Shown one piece after another: positions 9,328 through 18,017 of a stretch of 64,000 nt of DNA (positions within the stretch are counted from its first letter, which is position 1; each line of letters starts with the position of its first letter). Where the stretch lies: NCBI RefSeq assembly GCF_000023825.1, contig NC_013061.1:4960001-5024000 (forward strand). Reading direction: 5' to 3'. Made by a program: the position numbers and the translations under genes. The notes under the pieces were generated by a model, which was not told the origin of the DNA, did no database searches, and was given only the letters and a program-made list of their open reading frames with translations. This DNA is from Pedobacter heparinus DSM 2366 (GTDB taxonomy: Bacteria; Bacteroidota; Bacteroidia; Sphingobacteriales; Sphingobacteriaceae).

Positions 9328-10230
9328 ATGAACACGAACCAACTTAAAGACCTTTCCGTATACCACCAGCTGGTATCAGACTTTTTCAAATGGCCAACAC
9401 ACAAGGAAGAATGGGAGAAATATAAACTCAGTGATGAGCAAATCAGTTTTTTCAAAGCGAATGGTTATGTAAGTGACATCAAATTTTTAGAAGAATGGCA
9501 GGTAGATCAGCTGAATGAAGACCTGTTGCGCATTTCAGATCCAAACCTGCCTGACCACACTTTATTTCATCAGTTTTTCTCCAATGCTTCAACAGATCCC
9601 AACTCTGTATTGTTCCATGCTTTAGGAGCCTGGCGCATTACGCCGGCTTTTCATGACATTTTATGGAACCCGGCCTTTGTTATGGCGGCCAGCCAGCTGC
9701 TGGGCAACAAAGCCGTCCGCTTTTGGCATGACCAGCTTTTTTGCAAACCTGCCAAACATGGCGGCGTGGTAGCCTGGCATCAGGATTATTCGTACTGGAC
9801 ACGGACAGTTCCTTTGCAACATTTAACCTGCTGGGTAGCGCTTGACGATGCAACAACTGAAAATGGCTGCATGTATTATGTGCCCGGAAGCCATAACTGG
9901 GGCCTCTTGGAGAAACCGGAACTAGCAGGAGAAATGGAAGGTTTGATGGAGTTTCTGACAGACGAACAAAAAGCAGCTTTCAAACCAGTTCCAATTGAGC
10001 TTAAAAAGGGCTATGGAACCTTTCACCACCCATTGCTGATCCATGGATCTTACGAAAACAGATCTGAAAGATCAAGAAGGGCCTTTGTTTTAAATATGTT
10101 TGCAGATGGCACCATTTCTGATACCGACAAAGAACTGATGCCAGGAACTCCAGCCATACCTAAAGGAGAAAAAATAAGCGGACAATATTTCCCTATATTG
10201 ATAGATCCTGAAAAGGAAATGGCCATATAA
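9328..10230 (+). CDS. Phytanoyl-CoA dioxygenase (PhyH) family Fe(II)/2-oxoglutarate oxygenase
   Basis: The 300-residue protein shows the iron-binding triad of the double-stranded beta-helix oxygenases. These are H151 and D153 in AWHQDYSYW, the distal H239 in HHPLLIHGSYEN, and the 2-oxoglutarate-binding Arg in RSRRAFVLNMF. Family members hydroxylate small organic substrates using 2-oxoglutarate and oxygen. It is encoded between the DUF5107-TPR gene and a TIM-barrel isomerase gene, with only three bases to the latter. This suggests that it modifies a sugar, cyclitol or sugar acid in this pathway. The substrate is unknown. Confidence 0.85.
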   Translation: MNTNQLKDLSVYHQLVSDFFKWPTHKEEWEKYKLSDEQISFFKANGYVSDIKFLEEWQVDQLNEDLLRISDPNLPDHTLFHQFFSNASTDPNSVLFHALGAWRITPAFHDILWNPAFVMAASQLLGNKAVRFWHDQLFCKPAKHGGVVAWHQDYSYWTRTVPLQHLTCWVALDDATTENGCMYYVPGSHNWGLLEKPELAGEMEGLMEFLTDEQKAAFKPVPIELKKGYGTFHHPLLIHGSYENRSERSRRAFVLNMFADGTISDTDKELMPGTPAIPKGEKISGQYFPILIDPEKEMAI

Positions 10231-10233
10231 AAT

Positions 10234-11052
10234 ATGGAGAAGTTATTTTTTTGTACCTACTGGGGTAATGAGCACCTGGATTGGGCAGACTTTTTAAGAA
10301 AGGTTAAGGATGCCGGGTACGATGGTGTAGAAGCCAGCTTGCCTTCCAACCCTACGATACAAAAAAAAATGGCGCAGCTTGCAGCAGCTATGAATTTGAA
10401 GCTGATCGGTGTACACTGGGATACCGGTACACCAGATTTTAATCAGCACAAAAAAGAAATGCAAAGTCGGTTAATTAACCTGACAAAGGCAGAACCCATG
10501 TTCATTACCTCACATACTGGAAAAGATCATTTCAGTTTTGAACAAAATCTGGAATTGTTATCCCAGGCGGAACAAATAAGCATTTCAAGTGGAATTAAGA
10601 TCCTGCACGAGACACATCGTGGAAAATTTAGTTTTACCGCACATGGTACCAAAGCTTTTTTAGAAGAACTGCCCTGGTTAAACCTTACACTCGATATTTC
10701 TCATTGGTTTACTGTTGCAGAAAGTTTTTTACAAGACCAGGCAGCAACAGTTGACCTGGCCTTGTCCAGAACCCGGCATATCCATGCTCGTGTCGGCTTT
10801 ACGCAGGGCCCCCAGGTAAATGACCCCCGCAATCCGGAATGGCAGGAAGCCCTTCAGCATCATTTACAAATCTGGGATAAAGCAATTTGCCTGCAGGAAG
10901 AAAAAGCGGCTCCATATTTCACTTTTACATCAGAGTTTGGCCCATTCCCGTATATGTCGTCCAGTCCCGGCCAGATACCTGCTTCTGAACACCAATGGAA
11001 CCTCAACAAATACATCAAAGATTTACTTAAAACCAGATATTATGCCGAATGA
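10234..11052 (+). CDS. Sugar phosphate isomerase/epimerase (xylose-isomerase-like TIM barrel)
   Basis: The 272-residue protein fits the AP_endonuc_2 TIM-barrel superfamily. It has DAGYDGVEASLPS (about 29-41), a metal-ligand strand KILHETHRGKFSF (about 124-136) and LTLDISHWF (about 150-158), then HIHARVG. These acidic and histidine residues normally hold a divalent metal for ketose/aldose or inositol-type isomerisation. It follows the PhyH gene by three bases and its last codons overlap the transporter start at 11042, so it is firmly part of the operon. The exact substrate cannot be read from sequence. Confidence 0.85.
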   Translation: MEKLFFCTYWGNEHLDWADFLRKVKDAGYDGVEASLPSNPTIQKKMAQLAAAMNLKLIGVHWDTGTPDFNQHKKEMQSRLINLTKAEPMFITSHTGKDHFSFEQNLELLSQAEQISISSGIKILHETHRGKFSFTAHGTKAFLEELPWLNLTLDISHWFTVAESFLQDQAATVDLALSRTRHIHARVGFTQGPQVNDPRNPEWQEALQHHLQIWDKAICLQEEKAAPYFTFTSEFGPFPYMSSSPGQIPASEHQWNLNKYIKDLLKTRYYAE

Positions 11053-12331
11053 AACCCTAACCATACAGACTCCGGCTAAAAAAGCCCTGACCATGCAAAT
11101 CATAACTATTGGTGCTTTCTTTTTTATTTTCGGTTTCATAACCTGGGTTAACGGAACACTGATCCCTTACCTGAGAATAGCCTGTGAACTGGAAGAATGG
11201 CAGGCTTACCTGGTTACTTTTGCCTTCTACATTTCCTATACCGTGATGGCCATTCCGTCCAGCAAAATTCTGGAACGGACAGGTATGGTTAAAGGGATGC
11301 GTGTTGGTTTGATAATTATGGCTATTGGTTGTGCTTTGTTTATACCTGCGGCCTTAATGCGTTATTACCCTTTATTTTTATTGGGCTTGTTTGTAGTGGG
11401 CACAGGTACAACCTTATTGCAAACGGCGGTGAATCCTTATATTACACTGCTTGGCCCTCCTGAAAAGGCTGCACAACGCATCAGCATGATGGGTATATGC
11501 AATAAATTTGCCGGTGTAATTGCCCCGCTTATTTTAGGCGCTATTATTCTTAAAAATTCTGATGGCCTGATTGCCGAACTTCAGCAGATGGCAGATGCAG
11601 CCCGTAAATTACGTTTGGATAGCCTTGCACATGCAGTAATATTACCTTATATAGCACTGACGCTCATCCTTTTAGCCATAGCCTATCTCATTAAATTTGC
11701 GCATTTACCTGAAATTGAAGCCTCATTACCAGCACGTCCGGATAAGGGGACAATTGATTTAAAACAGGCGGCTAAACTGCGGCTAAACTTTATATTGGGC
11801 TTTATTGCAACATTTTCGACCGTTGGCCTGGAAGTGATAGCCGGAGATACTATTGGTAATTATGGCATTTATCATGGCCTTTCCTTAAACATTGCAAAGA
11901 ACCTTACTGCCTATACCTTAGCAAGTACCATGATTGGCTATCTTTTTGGCGCTTATGCCATTCCCAAATATATATCACAGGAAAAGGCTTTTACCTATTC
12001 TGCATGGCTGGGCATACTCATTTCACTTCTGGCGATCTTTGTCCCCGGTACAGGTTCCATCGTATTTATCGCTTTACTAGGCCTTTCTAATGCATTATTA
12101 TGGCCTGCAATATGGCCCCAGGCCCTAAAAGGGTTAAAAGGGAAGATGCTAAACAGAGGCTCTGCTATTTTGATTATGGGCGTTGCCGGTGGGGCCATCA
12201 TGCCATTAGTATATGGCGTTTTAGCTAAGTATACCAATAATCAATATGCCTACATCATTCTAATTCCCTGCTATCTTTTTAATCTATACTACAGCCTGAG
12301 GGGCAGACGTTCAATGCCGGATGAAATTTAA
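11042..12331 (+). CDS. FucP/GluP-type sugar MFS transporter
   Basis: I take the ATG at 11042 as the start (429 aa, MPNETLTIQTP), because the longer in-frame reading from 10820 would lie wholly within the upstream isomerase gene. The start overlaps the isomerase stop by 11 bases. About 12 hydrophobic segments are visible. The FGFITWVNGTLIPYLRIACEL region and the GTTLLQTAVNPYITLLGP segment are typical of the fucose/glucose:H+ symporter branch of the major facilitator superfamily. It would import the sugar handled by the LacI-linked operon across the inner membrane. It ends seven bases before the convergent GH123-like gene. Confidence 0.88.
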   Translation: MPNETLTIQTPAKKALTMQIITIGAFFFIFGFITWVNGTLIPYLRIACELEEWQAYLVTFAFYISYTVMAIPSSKILERTGMVKGMRVGLIIMAIGCALFIPAALMRYYPLFLLGLFVVGTGTTLLQTAVNPYITLLGPPEKAAQRISMMGICNKFAGVIAPLILGAIILKNSDGLIAELQQMADAARKLRLDSLAHAVILPYIALTLILLAIAYLIKFAHLPEIEASLPARPDKGTIDLKQAAKLRLNFILGFIATFSTVGLEVIAGDTIGNYGIYHGLSLNIAKNLTAYTLASTMIGYLFGAYAIPKYISQEKAFTYSAWLGILISLLAIFVPGTGSIVFIALLGLSNALLWPAIWPQALKGLKGKMLNRGSAILIMGVAGGAIMPLVYGVLAKYTNNQYAYIILIPCYLFNLYYSLRGRRSMPDEI

Positions 12332-12338
12332 CAGAATG

Positions 12339-14129
12339 CTATTTCGATAAGGATACTGAAATGTTGTTGAGCAATTGCTTTGCTGCATTTAAATCACTAT
12401 TCCAACCTTCATATCGGGAATGGCTTTTCAATTTCGCAATGGCATCATTCAATTTCGCTAAAGTAGCCAGGTCATTCTTATGTTCCAGCATTTTCTTTAC
12501 CACAAGCACTTTCTCATAGTCCTGGATACCTTCCAGCATACGCTCGTATCTGATAGAACTTCTGGCTTGCGGATAAGTAATATAGGTGTCTCCTGCAGGC
12601 CATGTTCTGAATCGGGAGTCTACCAAAGGATTTTCCACCCAGGAATTATAAGCCCAGCGCAGCACGCCATTATAACCTGTAGCCAGGGTATACCAGCCTA
12701 AATAAGCAGACTCAGCGGGCTCAGAAAAAGTAAATTGATTGGGAAAACTATTTCCACAATAGATATAAAAGGTAGTGTTCAATCCCTTGCTTCTACGCTC
12801 TGCAATATCTTTGTCATCTATAGGATGTTGAACCGCGGTACTCACATCATCACTGTTGGTATAACGCTTATAGGTCTTTTGATTATCAGCATAGGCAACG
12901 CCAAGTTTTGGGGCTACCTTTTCTATCAGTGCAAAAGCCATTCCCATCTCATCCTTATTTCTTTCATCCAGGGCAATGTTTGTAATTTCAAGCCAGCCTT
13001 TTTGCTGCAGATGTTTTGCAAAATCTTTCAGGAACGGTTCCCACATTTCGGTAAACGCCGTAGTACCAGGCTTGGCCACTATGTTTACAAACTTGTTTGT
13101 GATGGCATCTTTATAATGGATTTCATTATTCCAGGGAACAATAGAATAACAGTTGATCATCTTCTTTACTCCAAGGCCCATCATAAAAGATACCCACTTA
13201 TCAAAAATCCGGTAGTCGTACGACCAGCTTCCGTCCTTTCCCTTTGTCCAGATGATCATATCTTCATAAGGATCGTAAGTTTGAATATTCCAGGGGTCTT
13301 TGTTCAATGTAGCCGTAATTACTTTCTGACCGGCGTTTGCCAGGAGCTGCATTTGTGGTCTCATGGCTTCGAAATGCGCCTCGCTCCATACAGGTAATTT
13401 ATTTACACGGGCAACTGCTGAGGGGTGTTGCCATTGGTCGAGGTGAAAGCTCCACGAAGATGGTTGCGGTAACAGCTGATTGATAACATCCAGGGATAAG
13501 TTCAGTTCCTGCTGCTTTCCCTGTTTGGTAGTTATTTGTACCTTCGCCGAATAGGAGCCTTGCTCTGCCTTTCTGGGGATTTCTAGGGTGATCCACACGG
13601 GTCTTACTTTTTTCTTTTCCAGATTGAAGGACGAAAGGTCATCCAGCATATCTGCAGATAATGAACTGGAAAAATCTGCTGCGTTCCGTTTTCCGCAAGC
13701 CCATCCGGATCCATATTCGTCTGTCAGCACATATCGCTCGAACCGGGCATAACCGATTGATTTGAGCTTACTCCCACTTTCAGAAATAAAATCAGATAAG
13801 GTTACTTTCACTCCGGGAATGGAATCTGTAGTCCAGAGCAGCACCTGGGCTGACAAACGCTCTCCTTTCCAACCTGTTAAAAGAACTGAACGCTCTATGT
13901 TAATATTAGGCACTTCAGATTTAGCATAACGTTTATCAATAGATACAAAAGAACTATGTAAACCCGGTTTTACCTCTAACCAGTTTTTGTTGTCCGTTTT
14001 TACTGGATCGTTTGCCTCTGTAAATATTTGTCCTTTGTCCCAATGCGTTTGCTGACAAAATCCGGCGCCGGAAATTCCGGTTAATGCACTAAAAAGAATT
14101 AATTGATAAAGCTTGCTGGTCACTTTCAT
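12339..14129 (-). CDS. GH123-like (DUF4091) glycoside hydrolase
   Basis: The 596-residue protein has a signal peptide (LILFSALTGISGAGFCQQ). A Cys lies near the cleavage site, so it might be a lipoprotein. An N-terminal beta-sandwich region (about 45-220) is followed by a TIM barrel with the adjacent Asp-Glu pair in NIALDER (D388-E389), as expected for the substrate-assisted mechanism of GH123 beta-N-acetylgalactosaminidases. The C-terminal block (LRWAYNSW, DTYITYP, SSIRYERMLEGIQDYE) is the DUF4091 signature. It converges on the sugar transporter gene. A run of TTTCG repeats lies just upstream of its start. Substrate specificity is not established; many DUF4091 proteins have not been tested. 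Confidence 0.8.
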   Translation of the reverse strand: MKVTSKLYQLILFSALTGISGAGFCQQTHWDKGQIFTEANDPVKTDNKNWLEVKPGLHSSFVSIDKRYAKSEVPNINIERSVLLTGWKGERLSAQVLLWTTDSIPGVKVTLSDFISESGSKLKSIGYARFERYVLTDEYGSGWACGKRNAADFSSSLSADMLDDLSSFNLEKKKVRPVWITLEIPRKAEQGSYSAKVQITTKQGKQQELNLSLDVINQLLPQPSSWSFHLDQWQHPSAVARVNKLPVWSEAHFEAMRPQMQLLANAGQKVITATLNKDPWNIQTYDPYEDMIIWTKGKDGSWSYDYRIFDKWVSFMMGLGVKKMINCYSIVPWNNEIHYKDAITNKFVNIVAKPGTTAFTEMWEPFLKDFAKHLQQKGWLEITNIALDERNKDEMGMAFALIEKVAPKLGVAYADNQKTYKRYTNSDDVSTAVQHPIDDKDIAERRSKGLNTTFYIYCGNSFPNQFTFSEPAESAYLGWYTLATGYNGVLRWAYNSWVENPLVDSRFRTWPAGDTYITYPQARSSIRYERMLEGIQDYEKVLVVKKMLEHKNDLATLAKLNDAIAKLKSHSRYEGWNSDLNAAKQLLNNISVSLSK

Positions 14130-14184
14130 AAAATTGTAATATAGTTTTGGTTCGGTTAAACAGGTTCCTGCAAGTTAGAAAACA

Positions 14185-14246
14185 TTTCGTTTTATCGCAA
14201 TTATATTTCGTTTTATTTCGTATAACAGTTTCGTTTGGTTGCGAAA
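14185..14246. promoter_or_regulatory. TTTCG repeat array upstream of the GH123-like gene
   Basis: TTTCG occurs at 14185, 14206, 14216 and 14229, and the inverted form CGAAA at 14242. The first three are 21 and 10 bases apart, close to helical phasing, and two of them extend to TTTCGTTTTAT. The block lies 56-117 bases upstream of the minus-strand start at 14129, a position suited to an operator or activator site. The binding protein is unknown. Confidence 0.4.
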
Positions 14247-14327
14247 AATAATGTAATGAACCAGTAACCGGGTATTGCTGGATAACCTAAAGGAAAAATT
14301 GAATATTTCGGGGGACCCGGAAAATGA

Positions 14328-14360
14328 AAAAGCCTTCAAATCTTACGATTGAAGGCTTTT
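14328..14360 (-). terminator. Rho-independent terminator after tRNA-Asp
   Basis: A perfect 12-bp stem (AAAAGCCTTCAA with its complement) encloses a 9-base loop and ends in a U-run on the minus strand. It lies 23 bases beyond the tRNA 3' end. Confidence 0.75.
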
Positions 14361-14382
14361 CGATGTTTTAATTTAAAACTTG

Positions 14383-14456
14383 CGGACCGGACGGGACTCG
14401 AACCCGCGACCTCCGCCGTGACAGGGCGGCATTCTAACCAGCTGAACTACCGGTCC
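14383..14456 (-). tRNA. tRNA-Asp(GTC)
   Basis: The minus strand folds into a 74-base cloverleaf. The acceptor stem is GGACCGG/CCGGTCC with discriminator G. The anticodon stem is CCGCC/GGCGG around the loop CTGTCAC (anticodon GTC). The T arm contains GGTTCGAGTCCC. The 3' CCA is not fully encoded. It lies upstream of the terminator at 14328-14360. Confidence 0.97.
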
Positions 14457-14553
14457 GTTTTCCCGCTTTTTGTATCGTTGTTTCGTTTCGGGATTGCAAA
14501 TATAGGGTGTTTATTTAACTTTGCAACATTTATTTTAAAATAATTGCAACTGA

Positions 14554-15627
14554 CTAAATTACAGCTCCTTCTTTTAATTTCTCTGCATTTTCTGCAAACT
14601 GCAAGGCATCAATAAGCTCCTGTACACCACCATCCATGATGCTGTTCAGGTTATAAAGCGTCAATCCGATACGGTGATCGGTAACCCTACCTTGCGGATA
14701 GTTGTAAGTACGGATCTTTGCAGAACGGTCCCCTGTTGAGACCATCGTTTTCCGTCTTGCAGCGATATCCCCATTTTTCTTCTGCAATTCGATGTCATAA
14801 AGCTTACTGCGCAACATCTCCATCGCAATTACGCGGTTGCCTAACTGAGACCTTTCCTGCTGGCAAACCACCACAATACCAGATGGCCTGTGTGTCAACT
14901 GCACTTTGGTTTCTACTTTGTTCACATTCTGACCGCCTGCACCACCGGAACGAGATGTTTGCAGATCAATATCTGCCGGATTAATGTAAAGATCGATCTC
15001 TTCTGCTTCCGGCAATACGGCTACAGAAGCCGCTGAAGTATGTACGCGTCCCTGAGTTTCCGTATCTGGTACACGCTGCACCCGGTGGACACCAGATTCA
15101 TATTTCAGCTGTCCGTAAACATCTTCACCACTAACTTTTAAAATTACCTCTTTATAACCGCCGGCCGTACCTTCTGTTACATCAACAGTTTCCACTTTCC
15201 AGCCTTTTTGCTCAAAGAAGCGGCTATACATCCGGTACAGATCTCCGGCGAACAGCGCAGCTTCATCTCCACCTGTACCCCCTCTGATTTCAAAGACCGC
15301 ATTTTTAGCATCTTCCGGATCAACAGGAATGAGCATTAACCGCACCTTTTCTTCCAGCTCTTCCTGCTGTACCAATAACAGATCTAACTCCTCTTTTGCC
15401 ATTTCACGCATTTCAGCATCCTTTTCTGTGCTCAGGATTTCTTTGTTGGCTTCTATATTGCTCATCACATTTTTGTAGACCTTATATTCATCTACAATCT
15501 TGCCGAGGTCTTTATATTCTTTATTCAAAGCAGCAAAGCGCTTCATATCCTGCATGGTATCAGGATTACTCAACTGCTCTTCCACATCTTCCCAACGCAG
15601 TTTAATTGCTTCTAATTTCTCTAACAT
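14554..15627 (-). CDS. prfA: Peptide chain release factor 1
   Basis: At 357 residues it has the usual RF1 length. The catalytic GGQ loop is at 231-233 in SRSGGAGGQNVNKVET. The RF1-type stop-codon tripeptide PDT lies at about 187-189 (HRVQRVPDTETQGRVHTS). RF1 recognises UAA and UAG in the ribosomal A site and triggers hydrolysis of peptidyl-tRNA. The PDT tripeptide rather than SPF separates it from RF2. The gene follows no obvious operon partner; tRNA-Asp lies about 100 bases downstream on the same strand. Confidence 0.98.
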   Translation of the reverse strand: MLEKLEAIKLRWEDVEEQLSNPDTMQDMKRFAALNKEYKDLGKIVDEYKVYKNVMSNIEANKEILSTEKDAEMREMAKEELDLLLVQQEELEEKVRLMLIPVDPEDAKNAVFEIRGGTGGDEAALFAGDLYRMYSRFFEQKGWKVETVDVTEGTAGGYKEVILKVSGEDVYGQLKYESGVHRVQRVPDTETQGRVHTSAASVAVLPEAEEIDLYINPADIDLQTSRSGGAGGQNVNKVETKVQLTHRPSGIVVVCQQERSQLGNRVIAMEMLRSKLYDIELQKKNGDIAARRKTMVSTGDRSAKIRTYNYPQGRVTDHRIGLTLYNLNSIMDGGVQELIDALQFAENAEKLKEGAVI

Positions 15628-15790
15628 ATTCTTTTTTCAGGAAATAATTTATTCTCATTAGTCCTGAAATCAAATCTGCAAGATCTTGATTAACCGGACA
15701 AATGGTTTTTATTTTGGACAACAAAAATAGGGTTTTTCGTTTAATACAGCTAATAATTGTTGGCAATACCCAACTGCACCCTGTCGTGAA

Positions 15791-16537
15791 CTATTCTTTT
15801 TCAAAGTAATTCAGGGTTAAATCATTGCCATCAAATACGGCATAAGAATTGAAATTGATCCACTCACCAAGGTTTATATACCTGCTTTTACCATTTAAGT
15901 CTATGTTCAAAGGCAAATGACGATGTCCAAAAACAAAATAATCGAAATGTGTTTTTGATAAAATTTCTTTAGCATAAACAGCAAGCCATTCCTGGTCTAC
16001 ACTTTCAAACACCTCTTCATTACTATTGGCAAGCCGGCTGCGGCCAGACCACCAGTTGGCTATACCCAAACCTATACGGGGTGGCACTAAGGCAAATAAC
16101 CACTGACAAACCGGGTTTCTGAATATCTTTCTTAATAATTTGTATTTTCTGTCACCAGGCCCCAATCCGTCACCATGATGTAAAAAGAACCGTTTCCCAT
16201 TTCTTTCTATCTCCAGTGCATCACTCACAATCTCCATCCCCATTTCTTTGCTAAAGTAGTCGTGAACCCACATATCGTGGTTGCCTTTAAAAAAATAAAC
16301 TTTTATTCCCGCATCTGTCATTTCTGCAATTTTACCTTGCAAACGCACAAACCCTTTAGGTATAACGGTACGGTATTCAAACCAGAAATCGAAGATATCA
16401 CCCATCAGAAACAATTCACTACAGGTTGGCGTTATGAAATTTAGCCACCTCAATATGCGGTCTTCGCGCAGTCTGCTTTCTGCGTAACCTGGCGACCCAA
16501 GGTGAAAATCTGAAGCGAAATAAATGTTCTTTTTCAT
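15791..16537 (-). CDS. lpxH: UDP-2,3-diacylglucosamine diphosphatase-like metallophosphatase (LpxH type)
   Basis: The 248-residue protein carries all the calcineurin-like metallophosphoesterase motifs in order: SDFHLG (9-14), GDIFDFW (about 47), KGNHDMW (about 89), FLHHGDG (about 129) and FGHRHLP (about 203). Length and motif spacing match LpxH, which cleaves UDP-2,3-diacylglucosamine to lipid X in lipid A synthesis at the inner membrane. The conserved Asn/Arg-rich NWWSGRSRLAN segment supports an LpxH-like enzyme, but closely related Bacteroidota phosphatases exist, so the symbol is provisional. The gene stands alone, divergent from the ferredoxin reductase gene. Confidence 0.8.
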   Translation of the reverse strand: MKKNIYFASDFHLGSPGYAESRLREDRILRWLNFITPTCSELFLMGDIFDFWFEYRTVIPKGFVRLQGKIAEMTDAGIKVYFFKGNHDMWVHDYFSKEMGMEIVSDALEIERNGKRFFLHHGDGLGPGDRKYKLLRKIFRNPVCQWLFALVPPRIGLGIANWWSGRSRLANSNEEVFESVDQEWLAVYAKEILSKTHFDYFVFGHRHLPLNIDLNGKSRYINLGEWINFNSYAVFDGNDLTLNYFEKE

Positions 16538-16667
16538 GAATGCGGGACAAAGATAATTAATATTATCAGCCTTGTAGCCTAAATAAATTCTACAGGCTTT
16601 GTAGAATATTACAAAATAGAATCGTTATTAATAACTAAAGTTCGTAAATTCGCACAAAATTTAAACT

Positions 16668-17678
16668 ATGATTTCTACTGATATAGCCATCATTGGCGCC
16701 GGACCTGTGGGTTTATTCGCGATTTTTGAAGCAGGTTTATTAAAAATGCGCTGTCATTTAATAGATTACCTTCCACAAGTTGGCGGGCAGCTTTCTGAGA
16801 TATATCCTAAGAAACCTATCTACGATATCCCCGGCTACCCAACCGTTTTGGCTCAGGAGCTGATCGATAACCTGATGGAGCAGGCCAAACCTTTCCACCC
16901 TGGGTTTACATTAGGAGAGCGCATTGAAGGTTTGGAAAAACGTGGTGAGGGCGATTTTGTACTAACCACCAATATGGGTACCATTATAGAAGCTAAGGTA
17001 GTGGTTATTGCAGGTGGGCTGGGCTGCTTTGAACCCCGTAAACCAGCTGTAGCAGGCCTGGAACAGTTTGAGAACGGACGTGGTGTTAATTATATGATCC
17101 TGGACCCGGAAAAATATCGCGGACAAAAAATGGTAATTGCGGGTGGTGGTGATTCTGCACTGGACTGGACCATTTTCTTAGCCGATGTGGTAGATGAGCT
17201 GACTTTGGTTCACCGTAGTGAAAGCTTCCGTGGTGCACCTGATTCGGTAAACAAAGTAATGGAGCTAGCCGAAAGCGGACGTATCAATCTGGTACTTAAC
17301 AGCAACCTGAATTCAGTAAATGGAAACGGGAAACTGGAAAGTGTAGAACTGATACACAACAAGAGCCTAGAAACCACTACAGTAGCTGCCGACCACCTGA
17401 TCCCTTTGTTTGGATTAAGCCCAAAATTAGGCCCTATAGAGCAATGGAACCTAAACATAAGCAAAAGTGCTATTGAAGTGAATACAGATGATTACTCAAC
17501 CAATATTCCAGGTATTTATGCAATTGGTGATATCAACACTTATACCAACAAACTTAAACTCATTTTATGCGGCTTCCATGAAGCTGCACTGATGAGCCAC
17601 AGTGCTTACCAATACATGAACCCCGGAATTAAATACACGATGAAATACACCACTGTTAACGGTGTATCTGAGTTTTAA
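16668..17678 (+). CDS. Thioredoxin-reductase-like ferredoxin-NADP+ reductase
   Basis: The 336-residue flavoprotein has an N-terminal FAD motif (GAGPVGLF, 10-17), a central NAD(P) motif (AGGGDSALDWT, about 163-173) and the second FAD motif IYAIGDIN near 287. It lacks the CxxC pair of thioredoxin reductases, which identifies it as the FNR2-type ferredoxin/flavodoxin-NADP+ reductase. The ferredoxin gene begins three bases after its stop codon, and this pairing strongly supports electron transfer between NADPH and the ferredoxin. Both are cytoplasmic. Confidence 0.93.
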   Translation: MISTDIAIIGAGPVGLFAIFEAGLLKMRCHLIDYLPQVGGQLSEIYPKKPIYDIPGYPTVLAQELIDNLMEQAKPFHPGFTLGERIEGLEKRGEGDFVLTTNMGTIIEAKVVVIAGGLGCFEPRKPAVAGLEQFENGRGVNYMILDPEKYRGQKMVIAGGGDSALDWTIFLADVVDELTLVHRSESFRGAPDSVNKVMELAESGRINLVLNSNLNSVNGNGKLESVELIHNKSLETTTVAADHLIPLFGLSPKLGPIEQWNLNISKSAIEVNTDDYSTNIPGIYAIGDINTYTNKLKLILCGFHEAALMSHSAYQYMNPGIKYTMKYTTVNGVSEF

Positions 17679-17681
17679 AAC

Positions 17682-18011
17682 ATGGAAGAAAACAACATTA
17701 CCCTGCACGTACAAAATCCTGATGGCAGCCGTACTACATTAGAAGCACCTGTGGATATGGGCTTAAGCCTAATGGAATATCTTAAAGCTTGTGAATATGA
17801 TATTCTTGCCACTTGCGGTGGTATGGCACTTTGTGCTACCTGCTGTGTAGACGTGCTAGAAGGTGAAGATAAATTAAATGAAATGAGCGATGATGAATAT
17901 GCCATGCTGGATACTTTACCAGATGTGCTGCCAAATTCGAGACTGGCCTGCCAACTACAGCTGAACCCTGCAATGGACGGGCTTGTTGTAAAGCTGCATC
18001 ACGCCGAATAA
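17682..18011 (+). CDS. Adrenodoxin-type [2Fe-2S] ferredoxin
   Basis: The 109-residue protein has the cluster-binding pattern C45-x5-C51-x2-C54 (ATCGGMALCATCC) and the distal C90 in SRLACQL, as in ISC/adrenodoxin-type plant-like ferredoxins. It is translated directly after the ferredoxin reductase and is its likely redox partner. Acidic residues dominate between the last two ligands, which fits docking to a basic reductase surface. It ends six bases before the convergent S41 protease gene. Confidence 0.93.
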   Translation: MEENNITLHVQNPDGSRTTLEAPVDMGLSLMEYLKACEYDILATCGGMALCATCCVDVLEGEDKLNEMSDDEYAMLDTLPDVLPNSRLACQLQLNPAMDGLVVKLHHAE

Positions 18012-18017
18012 ATACTA

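Noticed and set aside
10820..11041. N-terminal extension of the MFS transporter from 10820
   Set aside because: These 74 codons lie inside the isomerase gene in another frame and have no membrane-transporter character. The ATG at 11042 gives a normal FucP-like protein.
14349..14543. 64-aa ORF over the tRNA-Asp gene
   Set aside because: Most of it is antisense to the tRNA, and its peptide (DRTGLEPATSAVTG) is a well-known false translation of tRNA regions. The tRNA explains the sequence.
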